A DNA stretch of 22,922 nucleotides from CAYUVH01 sp964448135 (GCA_964448135.1 CAYUVH010000050.1:1-22922); one strand, 5' to 3'; positions 13,691-21,439 are shown, counted from the first letter of the stretch. The notes: a model not told the origin generated them from the sequence alone. Program-made: numbers and translations.

Positions 13691-14839
13691 CTACTTCTTC
13701 ACCGAGAACTTGTAGATGATGGTGTTGTGGTAAGTCTCACCCGGGCGGAGGACCACCGTGGGAAATTCAGGATGATTCGGCGAATCCGGATAGTGCTGCG
13801 GTTCCATGCAGAACCCGTTGCGGAATTGGTAAGTCCAACCGCCCTTGCCCGTGATCTTGCCGTCGAGGAAATTGCCCGTGTAAAACTGCAGCCCGGGCTC
13901 GGTCGAGAAAACCTCCAGCACGCGCCCGCTTTCCGGATCGTACACCTTGGCCATCAGGTCCAGCTTGCCCATCGGTTTGTCGATGACCCAGTTGTGATCG
14001 TAGCCGCCGCCGAACTTGAGCTGCTCATCGTCTTGATTGATCCGCGACCCGATCGCGGTGGGCTTGCGGAAATCAAACGGCGTGCCTTCCACCGGCTTGA
14101 GTTCGCCCGTCGGAATCAACGTGCTGTCCACCGGCGTGAACTTCCCCGCCGGCATCATGACCTCGTGGCTCAGAATGTCGCCGTGGCCGCGCAGGTTGAA
14201 ATAGGAATGCTGCGTCAGATTTACGACCGTGGCCTTGTCCGTGGTCGCCGTATAGTCGAGCCGCAGGGCATTGTCTTCCGTTAGCGTATAAGTGGCGGTG
14301 ACCGTCAGCGTGCCCGGATAGCCTTCCTCGCCGTCCTTGCTCACATAACGCAATTGCAGCGACGCGCCTTCGGGACCTTTCACGATGGTGGCAGCCCAAA
14401 CCACTTTGTCGAAACCCTTCAAACCGCCGTGCAGCGCGTTGGGCCCGTTATTGACTGCCAGCGTGTATTCCTTGCCATCGAGGGTGAAATGCCCCTTCGC
14501 GATGCGATTGCCGTAACGCCCGATCAGCGCGCCAAAGTAAGGCGTGTCCTTGATGTAACCGTCCAGATTATCGTAGCCCAGCACCACGTCGCCCATCTTC
14601 CCGTGCTTGTCCGGCACCTGGAGTGAGATGACGAGACCGCCGTAGTCCGTGATCTTGGCTTCAGCGCCGTCGGCGTTGCGCAGTGTGTACAGGTAGGCCG
14701 GCGTGCCGTCCTTCGTCTGTCCGAAAGATTGCCGCGTAATGGTGGCGCCGCCGCCGGACTTGTCCGATTTGCATCCCGCCAACGCGAGCGCGCAGACGGC
14801 GACCAGCGACCATTTCATCCAGAGTGCTTGTGTTGCCAT
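13691..14839 (-). CDS. galM: Aldose 1-epimerase (mutarotase), predicted lipoprotein
   Basis: A full-length mutarotase: His137 in NALHGG, catalytic acid His211 in LTQHSYFNL, substrate-binding Asp281 in YDHNWVID and catalytic base Glu314 in STEPGLQFYTGNFLDG, with the family ending GFCMEPQHYPDSPN. It interconverts alpha and beta anomers of sugars such as galactose, glucose or arabinose. Unusually it begins with a lipoprotein signal (hydrophobic stretch, then LALAGC with Cys23), so it is probably tethered in the periplasm; many GalM proteins are cytoplasmic. The ATG at 14818 (MKWSLVAV) is an equally plausible start. It lies between ribulokinase (227 bases upstream, with a hairpin repeat in the gap) and the symporter (27 bases downstream), suggesting anomer adjustment before uptake. 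Confidence 0.92.
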   Translation of the reverse strand: MATQALWMKWSLVAVCALALAGCKSDKSGGGATITRQSFGQTKDGTPAYLYTLRNADGAEAKITDYGGLVISLQVPDKHGKMGDVVLGYDNLDGYIKDTPYFGALIGRYGNRIAKGHFTLDGKEYTLAVNNGPNALHGGLKGFDKVVWAATIVKGPEGASLQLRYVSKDGEEGYPGTLTVTATYTLTEDNALRLDYTATTDKATVVNLTQHSYFNLRGHGDILSHEVMMPAGKFTPVDSTLIPTGELKPVEGTPFDFRKPTAIGSRINQDDEQLKFGGGYDHNWVIDKPMGKLDLMAKVYDPESGRVLEVFSTEPGLQFYTGNFLDGKITGKGGWTYQFRNGFCMEPQHYPDSPNHPEFPTVVLRPGETYHNTIIYKFSVKK

Positions 14840-14962
14840 AGGGGGTAAGAGGTATTTGTTGCTGGCTTTTTCTTACCGTTTGCCGCGGATTTGGGGAAGT
14901 AAAATAAATGGCGGCGAGGGGGGGACTAGATGGAAGGAGGCACACAGATGTATCTTCGGATG

Positions 14963-15045
14963 GGGGCGAAAGCCCCAAATTTGATAGCCCGGGCTGAAGG
15001 CCCGGGTAACGGCGCCCCATAAATCATTCCGAGGCCTGTAAGGCC
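14963..15045 (+). repeat. Three-hairpin interspersed repeat, copy 2
   Basis: Stems GGGGC-GAAA-GCCCC (14963-14976), CCCGGGC-TGAAG-GCCCGGG (14988-15006) and GGCC-TGTAA-GGCC (15033-15045). The order and stem 1-2 spacing equal copy 1 at 985-1066. The third stem differs from copy 1 by a compensating C/G swap. It lies inside the sugar cluster, between ribulokinase and the epimerase, so if the genes are co-transcribed it is part of the message on the opposite strand. Confidence 0.75.
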
Positions 15046-15066
15046 GTAACCCAAGCCATCGGCGAT

Positions 15067-16758
15067 TCACAGCTTCCGCGCATGATTCCTAATCACCAAC
15101 AAATCCTTCATCACCCCTCCCAAATTCACCTGCGCGTGCGCAACGCCGAAGGCATCGTGCAACTTCCGGTAAAGCGCGTACAATTTTTGATACACCGCGA
15201 CCGCGGGCGGATTCGGCTGAAAGACCTTCGCCTTCAACCCGCTCATGGCCCGCTGCGCGTCCGGGTAATTGGCGTGTCCACCCGCCGGCTTCCCCGCCAC
15301 GACCGCCCCCGCAATCGCGGCTCCCAACGCGCACGTCTGCGCCGAACGCGAAATCCGGATCGGCCGCCCCGTCACATCCGCATAAATCTGCATCACCAGC
15401 GGATTCTTCTCCGCGATGCCGCCGCAGTTCACAATCTGCTCCACCTTCACGCCGTATTCCTCGAAGCGCTGAATAATCGTCAGCGCACCGAACGCCGTCG
15501 CTTCCACCAGCGCCCGATAAATCTCGGGCGGCGTCGTGTAAAGCGTCTGCCCCAGTAACAATCCAGTCAATCGTTGATCGGCCAGCACCGTCCGATTGCC
15601 ATTGTTCCAATCCAGCGCCAGCAAACCGGACTCGCCCGGCGCGAGTTTCGCCGCCGCTTCGCTCAACGATTCGTGCGACCCCGCCTTGCTGCCGAACGGC
15701 CGGAGATAATTCACGAACCAATTGAAAATGTCACCCACCGCCGACTGCCCCGCTTCAAGCCCGTAGCAACCGGGCAAAATACTGCCCGGCACAATGCCGC
15801 ACAGCCCGGGAATGTCCGCCAGTTCCTGGTCCTGCGGCACGACCATCATATCGCACGTGCTCGTGCCGATGATTTTCACCAGGACACCGGGCGCGATGCC
15901 CGATCCCACTCCGCCGAGGTGCGCGTCGAACGCGCCGACCGCCACCGGCAAATTCTCCGGCAACCCTGTCCGCTTCGCCCACTCCGCCGTTAAACCACCG
16001 ACCGCCCGATCGATCGTGTGCGCCTGCGGCCGCAGGCGCGCGCGCAATTCGCCCAGCTTAGGATCCAGCTTGCCCAGAAACTCCGCATCCGGATAGCCGC
16101 CCCACGCGTCGTTATACATCGCCTTGTGGCCGGCGGCGCAGACGCCTACGGTCAGCTTCTCCGGCGCTTCAGTGCCGGTGAGCATCGCCGGCACCCAATC
16201 GGCGCATTCGACCCACGTGTAAGCCGCGTCGAAGACTTCCGGGCTCGTGCGCAGGCAATGAAAAATTTTGCTGAAGAACCACTCGCTCGAATACGTGCCG
16301 CCGCACTTCGCGAGATATTGCGGACGAATCTGGCGCGCGAGTTCGGTGATCTCGGCGGCTTCGGCAATGCTCGTGTGATCCTTCCACAACCACGCCATCG
16401 CCGCCGGATTCTTCGCGAAGCGCTTGCCCAGCGCCAACGGTTTCCCCTGGCGGTCCACGGGAATCGGCGTGCTGCCCGTCGTATCCACGCCGATGCCGAT
16501 GATCTGGCCGGCCCGGAAATCACGCCGCTTCCGCCGCGCCGCGGTGAGCGCTTTCGTGATGGTGATCGCCGTGCCTTCGACGTAATCCGCCGGGTGCTGC
16601 CGCGCCAGATTCGGATCGCGCGCCAGGATCACGCCGTCCTGGCCGTTCTTGTAATTCCACACGACCGAGGCGATTTCGTCGCCATTGGCAGTGTCCGCGA
16701 TCAAGGCGCGGACCGAGTTGGTACCGTAGTCGAGTCCGAGGCTATATTTGCTGCTCAT
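15067..16758 (-). CDS. araB: Ribulokinase
   Basis: 563 residues, normal for ribulokinase of the FGGY sugar-kinase family, which phosphorylates L-ribulose to L-ribulose 5-phosphate in arabinose catabolism. Visible motifs: the phosphate-binding loop near the start (LGLDYGTNSVRALI, residues 7-20), GIGVDTTGSTPIPVD (88-102), the sugar-contact stretch KCGGTYSSEWFFSK, catalytic Asp278 in VGAFDAHLGG, GTSTCDMM, and the ATP-site region NCGGIAEKNPLVMQIYADV with the CALGAAIAGAV helix. It opens the leftward cluster continuing to the epimerase and symporter. The isomerase (araA) and 4-epimerase (araD) are absent from the window. The 73 bases upstream, up to the rhomboid stop, contain a heptamer array where a promoter would be expected. 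Confidence 0.93.
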   Translation of the reverse strand: MSSKYSLGLDYGTNSVRALIADTANGDEIASVVWNYKNGQDGVILARDPNLARQHPADYVEGTAITITKALTAARRKRRDFRAGQIIGIGVDTTGSTPIPVDRQGKPLALGKRFAKNPAAMAWLWKDHTSIAEAAEITELARQIRPQYLAKCGGTYSSEWFFSKIFHCLRTSPEVFDAAYTWVECADWVPAMLTGTEAPEKLTVGVCAAGHKAMYNDAWGGYPDAEFLGKLDPKLGELRARLRPQAHTIDRAVGGLTAEWAKRTGLPENLPVAVGAFDAHLGGVGSGIAPGVLVKIIGTSTCDMMVVPQDQELADIPGLCGIVPGSILPGCYGLEAGQSAVGDIFNWFVNYLRPFGSKAGSHESLSEAAAKLAPGESGLLALDWNNGNRTVLADQRLTGLLLGQTLYTTPPEIYRALVEATAFGALTIIQRFEEYGVKVEQIVNCGGIAEKNPLVMQIYADVTGRPIRISRSAQTCALGAAIAGAVVAGKPAGGHANYPDAQRAMSGLKAKVFQPNPPAVAVYQKLYALYRKLHDAFGVAHAQVNLGGVMKDLLVIRNHARKL

Positions 16759-16771
16759 GGGGAGAGGCGGG

Positions 16772-16834
16772 GTAATCAGTAATCAGTAATCGGCAATTGG
16801 AAATTGGCAATCGGCAATCCCCAATCCCCAATCA
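16772..16834 (-). repeat. Heptanucleotide array (TGATTAC/CGATTGC-like), period 7
   Basis: Nine consecutive seven-base units in perfect phase on the plus strand: GTAATCA twice, GTAATCG, GCAATTG, GAAATTG, GCAATCG, GCAATCC, CCAATCC, CCAATCA. The rhomboid gene's TGA stop is made from the last unit (16832-16834), and the array reaches to within 14 bases of the ribulokinase ATG. Confidence 0.8.
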
Positions 16835-17704
16835 GATAATCAAGTCCGAATCCGGCTTCTTGGATTCGCTGCGCCGGCGATACTTTCCAGAAACTTCATC
16901 CAGCAAGGCCCGCTCATCCGGCGTCAGGCTATTGATGCCCTGCTGGTTGATCTTCTCCAGGATTTCGTCCACCCGCAGGCGCTCTGGCCGCCGCGAAGGT
17001 TTACTGGGGGAAGAGGAACGCCATCCGCCCCGTCCGGGTTGCCAGAAAGAGCTCAGGGGCAGGAACAGCGGATTTTTCCAGAGATAGAGCAGCATCCCTC
17101 CGGCTACCGCAATCATCGCCACAAAGAATTCCCAGTGCTCCCGCACCGACACCGGTGAAAACGCCGCCGCAATCAGCAGTCCGATGATGCCTCCGCCCAG
17201 GTGTGCGTCATGCCCGATGTTGTCCCGACCCTCCTTCATTCGCCAGAACGTCCAGCCCAGGTATCCCAGCGCATAAAGCCAGCCGGGAATTCCCAGCGGA
17301 ATAAAATATAGATAGATACGCATGCCGGGAGCGAGGAGCACGCACGCGAATACTATCCCGCACGCCCCGCCCGACGCCCCCAGCGCTGAATATTCGTGAT
17401 GCCGGTGCAGATACAGGGAAAGCAGGTCCCCGCCGATGATCGCCCCCAAATAAATGCAAAAAAACGCCGGTGTGCCGAGGGCCGCTTCCACGTTCCGCCC
17501 GAACAGGAACACGCTGAACATGTTCCAAAAGAGGTGCGCTCCGTTGGCATGCAGCAGCGACGAAGTCACCAGCCGGTAATACTCCTTGTTCGCCAGGATC
17601 CGCTCCGGCGAAAAGATCAGCCGGTTCACCAGGTCCCGCCGCTGAAAAGCCAGCAGCGAGACCGCGCAGGTGACCATGATGACGCTGATGGTTCCCGGAA
17701 ACAT
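16832..17704 (-). CDS. Rhomboid-family intramembrane serine protease
   Basis: Start taken at the ATG at 17704; a GTG codon directly before it (17707) is also possible. The 290-residue protein has about six membrane helices with the rhomboid catalytic features: HLFWN in helix 2 (His57, Asn61, oxyanion), GASGG with nucleophile Ser111, and DNIGHDAHLGGGIIG with His168 as partner. The cytoplasmic tail (about 220-290) is a basic Ser/Pro-rich linker followed by LRVDEILEKINQQGINSLTPDERALLDEVS, a short helical module often appended to rhomboids in this group. It cleaves membrane proteins within the bilayer; the substrate is unknown. The Dps gene lies upstream on the same strand, 69 bases away. The stop is formed from a heptamer repeat. 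Confidence 0.9.
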   Translation of the reverse strand: MFPGTISVIMVTCAVSLLAFQRRDLVNRLIFSPERILANKEYYRLVTSSLLHANGAHLFWNMFSVFLFGRNVEAALGTPAFFCIYLGAIIGGDLLSLYLHRHHEYSALGASGGACGIVFACVLLAPGMRIYLYFIPLGIPGWLYALGYLGWTFWRMKEGRDNIGHDAHLGGGIIGLLIAAAFSPVSVREHWEFFVAMIAVAGGMLLYLWKNPLFLPLSSFWQPGRGGWRSSSPSKPSRRPERLRVDEILEKINQQGINSLTPDERALLDEVSGKYRRRSESKKPDSDLII

Positions 17705-17773
17705 CACGACTTGGTATTCACCGACTCACCCGTTCCAAATCCTGGCCGCGCCCGCGCGTCCGTAGTCCGCCCC

Positions 17774-18268
17774 TCAGTCCTTCGACTGGTTATGCGCCTC
17801 GATCATCCACAGCAACTTGTCCACTTCCCGTGAAACGCCCGTGAACAAATCCGCCGTGTCCGCGTCGCCGAAGCGGGCCGAGGCATCAATCGCCTCCCGC
17901 GTGGAAGCCGCGAAAGCCGCCAGCGCGCTCGAAAGGGCCGCCACGTGGCCTTTGCCGGAAACCAGATTCACCGGGTAGGGCTTCAGCCGCGTGTCCCGCG
18001 CCACCACCTGCGCCGTGCCGAGGGCGGTGCCGCCCAGGGCGATCGCGCGCTCCGCGATATCGTCCGTGAACTCCTCCACTTCCTCCGCCACCTTGTCGAA
18101 CAGCTCATGCAGGGCGATGAAATGCGGGCCTTTCACGTTCCAATGCGCCTGCTTGCATTGCAGGCCCAGGTCCAGCACATCGGCCAGTTGCTGGTTCAGC
18201 AGGTCCACCGACTTGCGGCGAATGCTTTCGGACAGGTCGTTTTTCGTCTTATGCAAAGCGCGGATCAT
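17774..18268 (-). CDS. dps: Dps family ferritin-like DNA-protection protein
   Basis: The ATG at 18268 is chosen because GAAAGG lies five bases upstream, a good ribosome-binding site in a window where such sites are rare; the open frame to 18319 adds residues unlike the family. The 164-residue protein has the complete Dps ferroxidase set at the standard spacing: His42 (QAHWNVKG), His54 and Asp58 (ALHELFD), Asp69 and Glu73 (TDDIAERA). Dps forms a 12-subunit shell that oxidises Fe2+ with peroxide, stores iron and can coat DNA in stress. The N-terminal RALHKTKNDLSESIRRK is basic, as in DNA-binding members. A sigma-70-like promoter is visible upstream. Confidence 0.95.
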   Translation of the reverse strand: MIRALHKTKNDLSESIRRKSVDLLNQQLADVLDLGLQCKQAHWNVKGPHFIALHELFDKVAEEVEEFTDDIAERAIALGGTALGTAQVVARDTRLKPYPVNLVSGKGHVAALSSALAAFAASTREAIDASARFGDADTADLFTGVSREVDKLLWMIEAHNQSKD

Positions 18269-18325
18269 AATAGCCTTTCGTTCGGTTGATTTCCGTGGCG
18301 CCGCCAGCCGGGCCACCATGGACGC

Positions 18326-18354
18326 ACTTTAACCGGTGGCCTGGGATTTGTCAC
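18326..18354 (-). promoter_or_regulatory. Putative sigma-70-type promoter of dps
   Basis: On the minus strand GTGACA (18354-18349) and TAAAGT (18331-18326) are separated by exactly 17 bases, with five of six and four of six matches to TTGACA and TATAAT. The -10 box ends 57 bases before the dps ATG. No OxyR- or Fur-like palindrome was recognised. Confidence 0.4.
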
Positions 18355-18419
18355 GCGGAGGCAAGTGAAGGTCAGGGCGGCAGACGCATCTAAATTCGCT
18401 GTCTGCTTCAGTAGGAGCT

Positions 18420-18569
18420 ATGCCCAATCCCCGCGGTTTTTACACCACCTCCATCGGCCTAGTCGCCAGGGACGACAAAAAACTCACGCATCAGATCAAG
18501 CGTACTTCGACAGAACCCTCGGAATTCAAGGGATATTGCCGGTTTCGACGCTTCTGCCCTGCGGGCTGA
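18420..18569 (+). CDS. Possible 49-residue small protein
   Basis: ATG at 18420 is preceded by TAGGAG two bases upstream, giving MPNPRGFYTTSIGLVARDDKK and ending FRRFCPAG before a TGA. The stretch IGLVARDDKKLTHQI faintly recalls the N-terminus of methylglyoxal synthase (IALVAHD..K), so this could be a relic of such a gene, but nothing after it continues the resemblance. Base composition here is less GC-rich than the neighbouring genes. It is in a 397-base gap between dps and the next gene; apart from this frame and the dps promoter I see nothing else in that gap. Treat as doubtful. Confidence 0.2.
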   Translation: MPNPRGFYTTSIGLVARDDKKLTHQIKRTSTEPSEFKGYCRFRRFCPAG

Positions 18570-18665
18570 TGAGGTTTATTGCCTTTAGCCCACGCCAAAC
18601 AAGCTCATCGCAAGGCGGAGGCCAAAAAGCCTACCCCGGTTGAATCGCTATGTATTTTTTAGATT

Positions 18666-19067
18666 TTAGGCCGACGGTCTTTGCTTGGCTAGGACTAGCC
18701 ACAAGACTGCTACGCCACTGCCCAGCGTAAGCATTCCGAGAGCCGCCGCGATCACGTTCGCCAACCCAATCGCTCCTCCGGCTGCGTTGTCAGCCAATCC
18801 GTGAGGGGCAACCAAAAAGGGCAGAATTCGCAATGACAGGTAACCACCAATTCCCAGCATCAAAACTCCATGAAGAAAGCCTGCTACTCGGACTTTCGCC
18901 ACCACGTACAGCCAGCCTGAACAGGTCAGAATGACAGCCCCAAGGATTACCAATGGAGACTTAAGCGACTGATTTCCAGAAGCTAGGAGCGGTAGGATCA
19001 CGCAGGAGAACATTGTTCCAACCAACGCTGACATCATTCTGATCGACAATGCGACGTTCGAACTCAT
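18666..19067 (-). CDS. Hypothetical four-helix membrane protein
   Basis: 133 residues with four hydrophobic segments: about 9-29, 38-57, 62-88 and 100-127. Loops are short and the C-terminus is AKQRPSA. TAGGA lies about five bases before the ATG at 19067, supporting the start. I do not recognise the family and no catalytic or binding motif is visible. Base composition and codon use look less GC-biased than in the flanking genes, which hints at acquisition from elsewhere, though the gene is short. It is upstream of dps on the same strand but 397 bases away, so co-transcription is doubtful. Confidence 0.65.
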   Translation of the reverse strand: MSSNVALSIRMMSALVGTMFSCVILPLLASGNQSLKSPLVILGAVILTCSGWLYVVAKVRVAGFLHGVLMLGIGGYLSLRILPFLVAPHGLADNAAGGAIGLANVIAAALGMLTLGSGVAVLWLVLAKQRPSA

Positions 19068-19290
19068 CCATTCCTAGCGATTATTCTGCCGGCTCAACGG
19101 TTGCCTCCCAGTTGCGCGAGCTGCGCGGTGCTTCACGGTTTCCTTGTGGAGGGGTCTCCATGTTTCCATCTCACTTTCTCATTCATCGCCAGCCGCATTT
19201 GCCGGCCGTGGATTGGTTGAGTATAGGGACAAGACTTGGACGTGGGCAAGTTTGACGGCCGACGGGCGCACATCCATTTTTGGCACTCCT

Positions 19291-19400
19291 CTCCTTGACA
19301 CCCTCCCTGCTCGTGCCAATCTATCTGCGGAGGGATTTCTCGCCCGGGAATCGCCAGTGGACTCAGTCGATTCTCTAGCCGGGCTCAACCAGGGAAATTC
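19291..19400 (+). repeat. Interspersed intergenic repeat with TTGACA and GGAGGGATTTCTCG core, copy 2
   Basis: Ungapped partner of 5791-5900. Shared blocks are CCTTGACAC, TCGTGC, the 27-base core at 19329-19355, and AAATTC near 19396. Similarity fades on both sides, so the element is about 110 bases. It lies in a 1.2-kb stretch (19068-20265) with no convincing gene. Confidence 0.65.
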
Positions 19401-19630
19401 AAGTTACCAGGAAACCTATGCCAACGCGGCTCGCCAGTCACGCGGATCAAAAACCCTGCCGCAGCCTTGCCTTGAACTTGCAACCTGCGCCTCGCATCGA
19501 AGCGAAGCGAAGACGGGCCAGCTCCGAGGGCCTCAACTCGGGGCAACTCGCTCGCCGCGTCCCGCTCGGAGCGGGACGGGCAACCTTCAACTTGGAACTC
19601 CCAGCCACCCCGCCATCTATAGCCATCGTA

Positions 19631-19670
19631 AAGCCACCTATTGCCACCTAATGCCCTCTATTGCCACCAT
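19631..19670 (+). repeat. Decanucleotide tandem repeat, four units
   Basis: AAGCCACCTA, TTGCCACCTA, ATGCCCTCTA, TTGCCACCAT: four ten-base units in phase with two to four differences from each other. Confidence 0.7.
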
Positions 19671-19685
19671 GACTTTTTCTTCCAC

Positions 19686-19721
19686 AAGTCCCACTGGTCC
19701 CACCGGTCCCACAAGTCCCAC
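19686..19721 (+). repeat. Nonanucleotide tandem repeat, four units
   Basis: AAGTCCCAC, TGGTCCCAC, CGGTCCCAC, AAGTCCCAC: exact nine-base phase, with only the first two bases varying. Confidence 0.8.
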
Positions 19722-19729
19722 CCCTCCCG

Positions 19730-19846
19730 AAAAAACACCAGAAGAACACGAAGAGAACAGCAAAAAACACTCAAGGAACGCCAAAAGAACACTCAAAACA
19801 CACGGAAAAACACCAAAGAACACCAAAAAACACTTAAAGAACAACC
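19730..19846 (+). repeat. A/C-rich low-complexity tract
   Basis: About 117 bases made almost only of A, C and G with recurring AACAC and AAGAAC words and no fixed period. It is strongly strand-asymmetric (very few T on the plus strand). No gene is credible here on either strand. Confidence 0.7.
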
Positions 19847-19853
19847 TCTCTCA

Positions 19854-19921
19854 GGGGGCCCCACCCCCTCTACCCGGGTGGCTTTGCACAAAAAGTCCCG
19901 GAGCGCGGCTTTATAAGCCGC
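19854..19921 (+). repeat. Paired GC-rich hairpins
   Basis: GGGGG-CCCCA-CCCCC (19854-19868) is followed by the palindrome ACCCGGGT near 19873 and a perfect hairpin GCGGCTT-TAT-AAGCCGC (19905-19921). The AGCCGCAGCGC flank of the last is shared with the hairpin at 10355-10378. Confidence 0.5.
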
Positions 19922-20040
19922 AGCGCGTTCAAAAGCATGGGAATTTGCGGTCAGAGCAGACATTCATGGTCAAATCTCAACACTCTTTGCGCAAACCCAC
20001 CCCGGCTCCCGGTCCAAAACTTGCACCCCTCTCGCCGCGT

Positions 20041-20160
20041 CAAAGCCAAGCAAAGCCGGGCATGCCGCGTCGTAGCAGAGCGAAGCCGGGCGTGCCGCGC
20101 CATAGCGAAGCGAAGGCGGGCGTGCCGCGCCGAAGCGCAGCGGAGGCGGGCAACCCTCAA
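20041..20160 (+). repeat. 30-bp tandem repeat, four units
   Basis: Units start at 20041, 20071, 20101 and 20131. Each follows the plan ..AGC..AGCGAAGCCGGGCGTGCCGCG, and the fourth diverges in its last third. There are no spacers, so it is a minisatellite, not a CRISPR. In the frame of the following M20 gene it would read as a ten-residue repeat (RSRAKPGVPR), but translation is unlikely. Confidence 0.8.
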
Positions 20161-20202
20161 CCCTCAACCCTCAACCTTCATCCCCCAATCTTCATCCCCC
20201 AA
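20154..20202 (+). repeat. Heptanucleotide tandem repeat (CCCTCAA-like), seven units
   Basis: CCCTCAA three times, then CCTTCAT, CCCCCAA, TCTTCAT, CCCCCAA in exact seven-base phase. It starts inside the last 30-bp unit and ends 63 bases before the ATG of the M20 peptidase gene. Confidence 0.8.
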
Positions 20203-20265
20203 CCAGCCTCGACATCCGCGGCAATTTCCGCCTACCCTCCCGGCGCGTCTGACCGGGCTGAAACC

Positions 20266-21393
20266 ATGACTGCGACCGAAAAACTGCTCCGCGAATTGAT
20301 CGCTTTGCCAAGCGTCAATCCCGCTTTCCTGCCGCCGGGCGACCGGCATGCGGGAGAAGGACGCGTCGCCGATTTTCTCGCGGCCACGGCCGCCAAAGCC
20401 GGGCTCGACGTGGAATTCCGCCCGGTTGCCCCCGGTCGCCGGAACCTGCTGGCCCGGCTCGGGCCGTCCGGCAAGGTCCAACGCCGGATCCTGCTGGCGC
20501 CGCACCTGGACACGGTGAACGCCGCCGAGGAACAATTCTCCCCGCGCACCAAAAACGGCCGCCTCCACGGGCGCGGCGCTTGCGACACCAAGGGTTCCGT
20601 CGCCGCCATGTTCACCGCTCTTTGCGATCTGGCGCGCCGGTCGTCACGCCCGGCCGGGACCGAAATCTTTTTCGCCGGCCTCGTGGACGAGGAAAACGGC
20701 CAGCTCGGTTCCCGCGCGCTGGCGGATTCCGGTTTCCAGGCGGACCTGGCCATTGTCGGCGAGCCCACGGAGTTGAAAGTCGTCACCGCGCACAAGGGCA
20801 GCCTGTGGCTCCACTTGAACACACGCGGCCGTTCCGCTCACGGTGCGCAGCCCGAGCTCGGCCGCAACGCGGTCCATGCAATGGCCCGCGTGGTGGATCT
20901 GCTCGAGACCACCTACGCGCAACAGCTCCGCCGCCGCTGCCATCCTTTGCTCGGCCCCGGCACGGTGAACGTCGGCGCCATTCACGGCGGCGTGCAGGCG
21001 AACATCGTTCCCGATGCCTGCGAGATCGTCGTGGACCGCCGGACGCTGCCCGGCGAATCCGAGCGCGGCGTGTGCCGGGAAATTCTCGCGCTGCTGAAAA
21101 AACACGGGCTCCACGCCACCATCAACAGCGGCAAACTCGCCTCCTGCCTCCCGATGGAAACCGACGCGCGGCAGCCGCTCGTGCGGCAGTTTCTGCAATC
21201 CGCCGGGCAGCGCGGGCCGGTGGGTATCCATTACTTTTGCGATGCGTCGGTGCTTTCGCGCGCGGGCATTCCCAGCGTGGTTTTCGGCCCCGGAAACATT
21301 GCCCAGGGACACACCGCCGACGAATGGATTTCCTTGAAATCGCTGGAAATGGCCCGCAGCCTGCTGGTTCGCTTCCTTTCCGGACTAAACTGA
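20266..21393 (+). CDS. M20-family metallopeptidase (ArgE/DapE-like deacylase)
   Basis: The start at 20266 (MTATEKLLRELIALPSVNP) is where the M20 fold begins; the same frame is open far upstream through tandem repeats that cannot belong to it. The 375-residue enzyme has the full dinuclear zinc set: His80 and Asp82 in APHLDTV, bridging Asp107 in GRGACDTKG, Glu142-Glu143 in VDEENGQLG (base and ligand), Glu166 in VGEPTELK, and His349 in IAQGHTADEW. The dimerisation domain (about 175-290) contains GRSAHGAQPELGRNAV. It hydrolyses an N-acyl amino acid, as in arginine or lysine biosynthesis; ArgE- and DapE-type functions cannot be separated by eye. No ribosome-binding site is evident. The flippase gene follows after 46 bases on the same strand. 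Confidence 0.92.
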   Translation: MTATEKLLRELIALPSVNPAFLPPGDRHAGEGRVADFLAATAAKAGLDVEFRPVAPGRRNLLARLGPSGKVQRRILLAPHLDTVNAAEEQFSPRTKNGRLHGRGACDTKGSVAAMFTALCDLARRSSRPAGTEIFFAGLVDEENGQLGSRALADSGFQADLAIVGEPTELKVVTAHKGSLWLHLNTRGRSAHGAQPELGRNAVHAMARVVDLLETTYAQQLRRRCHPLLGPGTVNVGAIHGGVQANIVPDACEIVVDRRTLPGESERGVCREILALLKKHGLHATINSGKLASCLPMETDARQPLVRQFLQSAGQRGPVGIHYFCDASVLSRAGIPSVVFGPGNIAQGHTADEWISLKSLEMARSLLVRFLSGLN

Positions 21394-21439
21394 AACAGTT
21401 GAATTGAACGACCTACCCAGCCTGCCGTCCAATAAATCC

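Noticed and set aside
12533..14284. 583-codon open frame on the plus strand
   Set aside because: It is antisense to the symporter and epimerase genes, whose families are certain; the product is His/Arg-rich without any recognisable domain.
19638..19844. 68-residue Phe/Val-rich hydrophobic frame on the minus strand
   Set aside because: It is the translation of the A/C-rich tract and the 9- and 10-base repeats in reverse; the hydrophobicity is a by-product of simple sequence.
20041..20160. 30-bp repeats considered as a CRISPR array
   Set aside because: Units abut each other with no spacers, are not palindromic, and there are no cas genes.
19144..20265. 374-codon N-terminal extension of the M20 peptidase
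   Set aside because: The extension would translate the interspersed repeat and tandem arrays; the M20 fold starts at the ATG at 20266 and other frames in the region are equally open.
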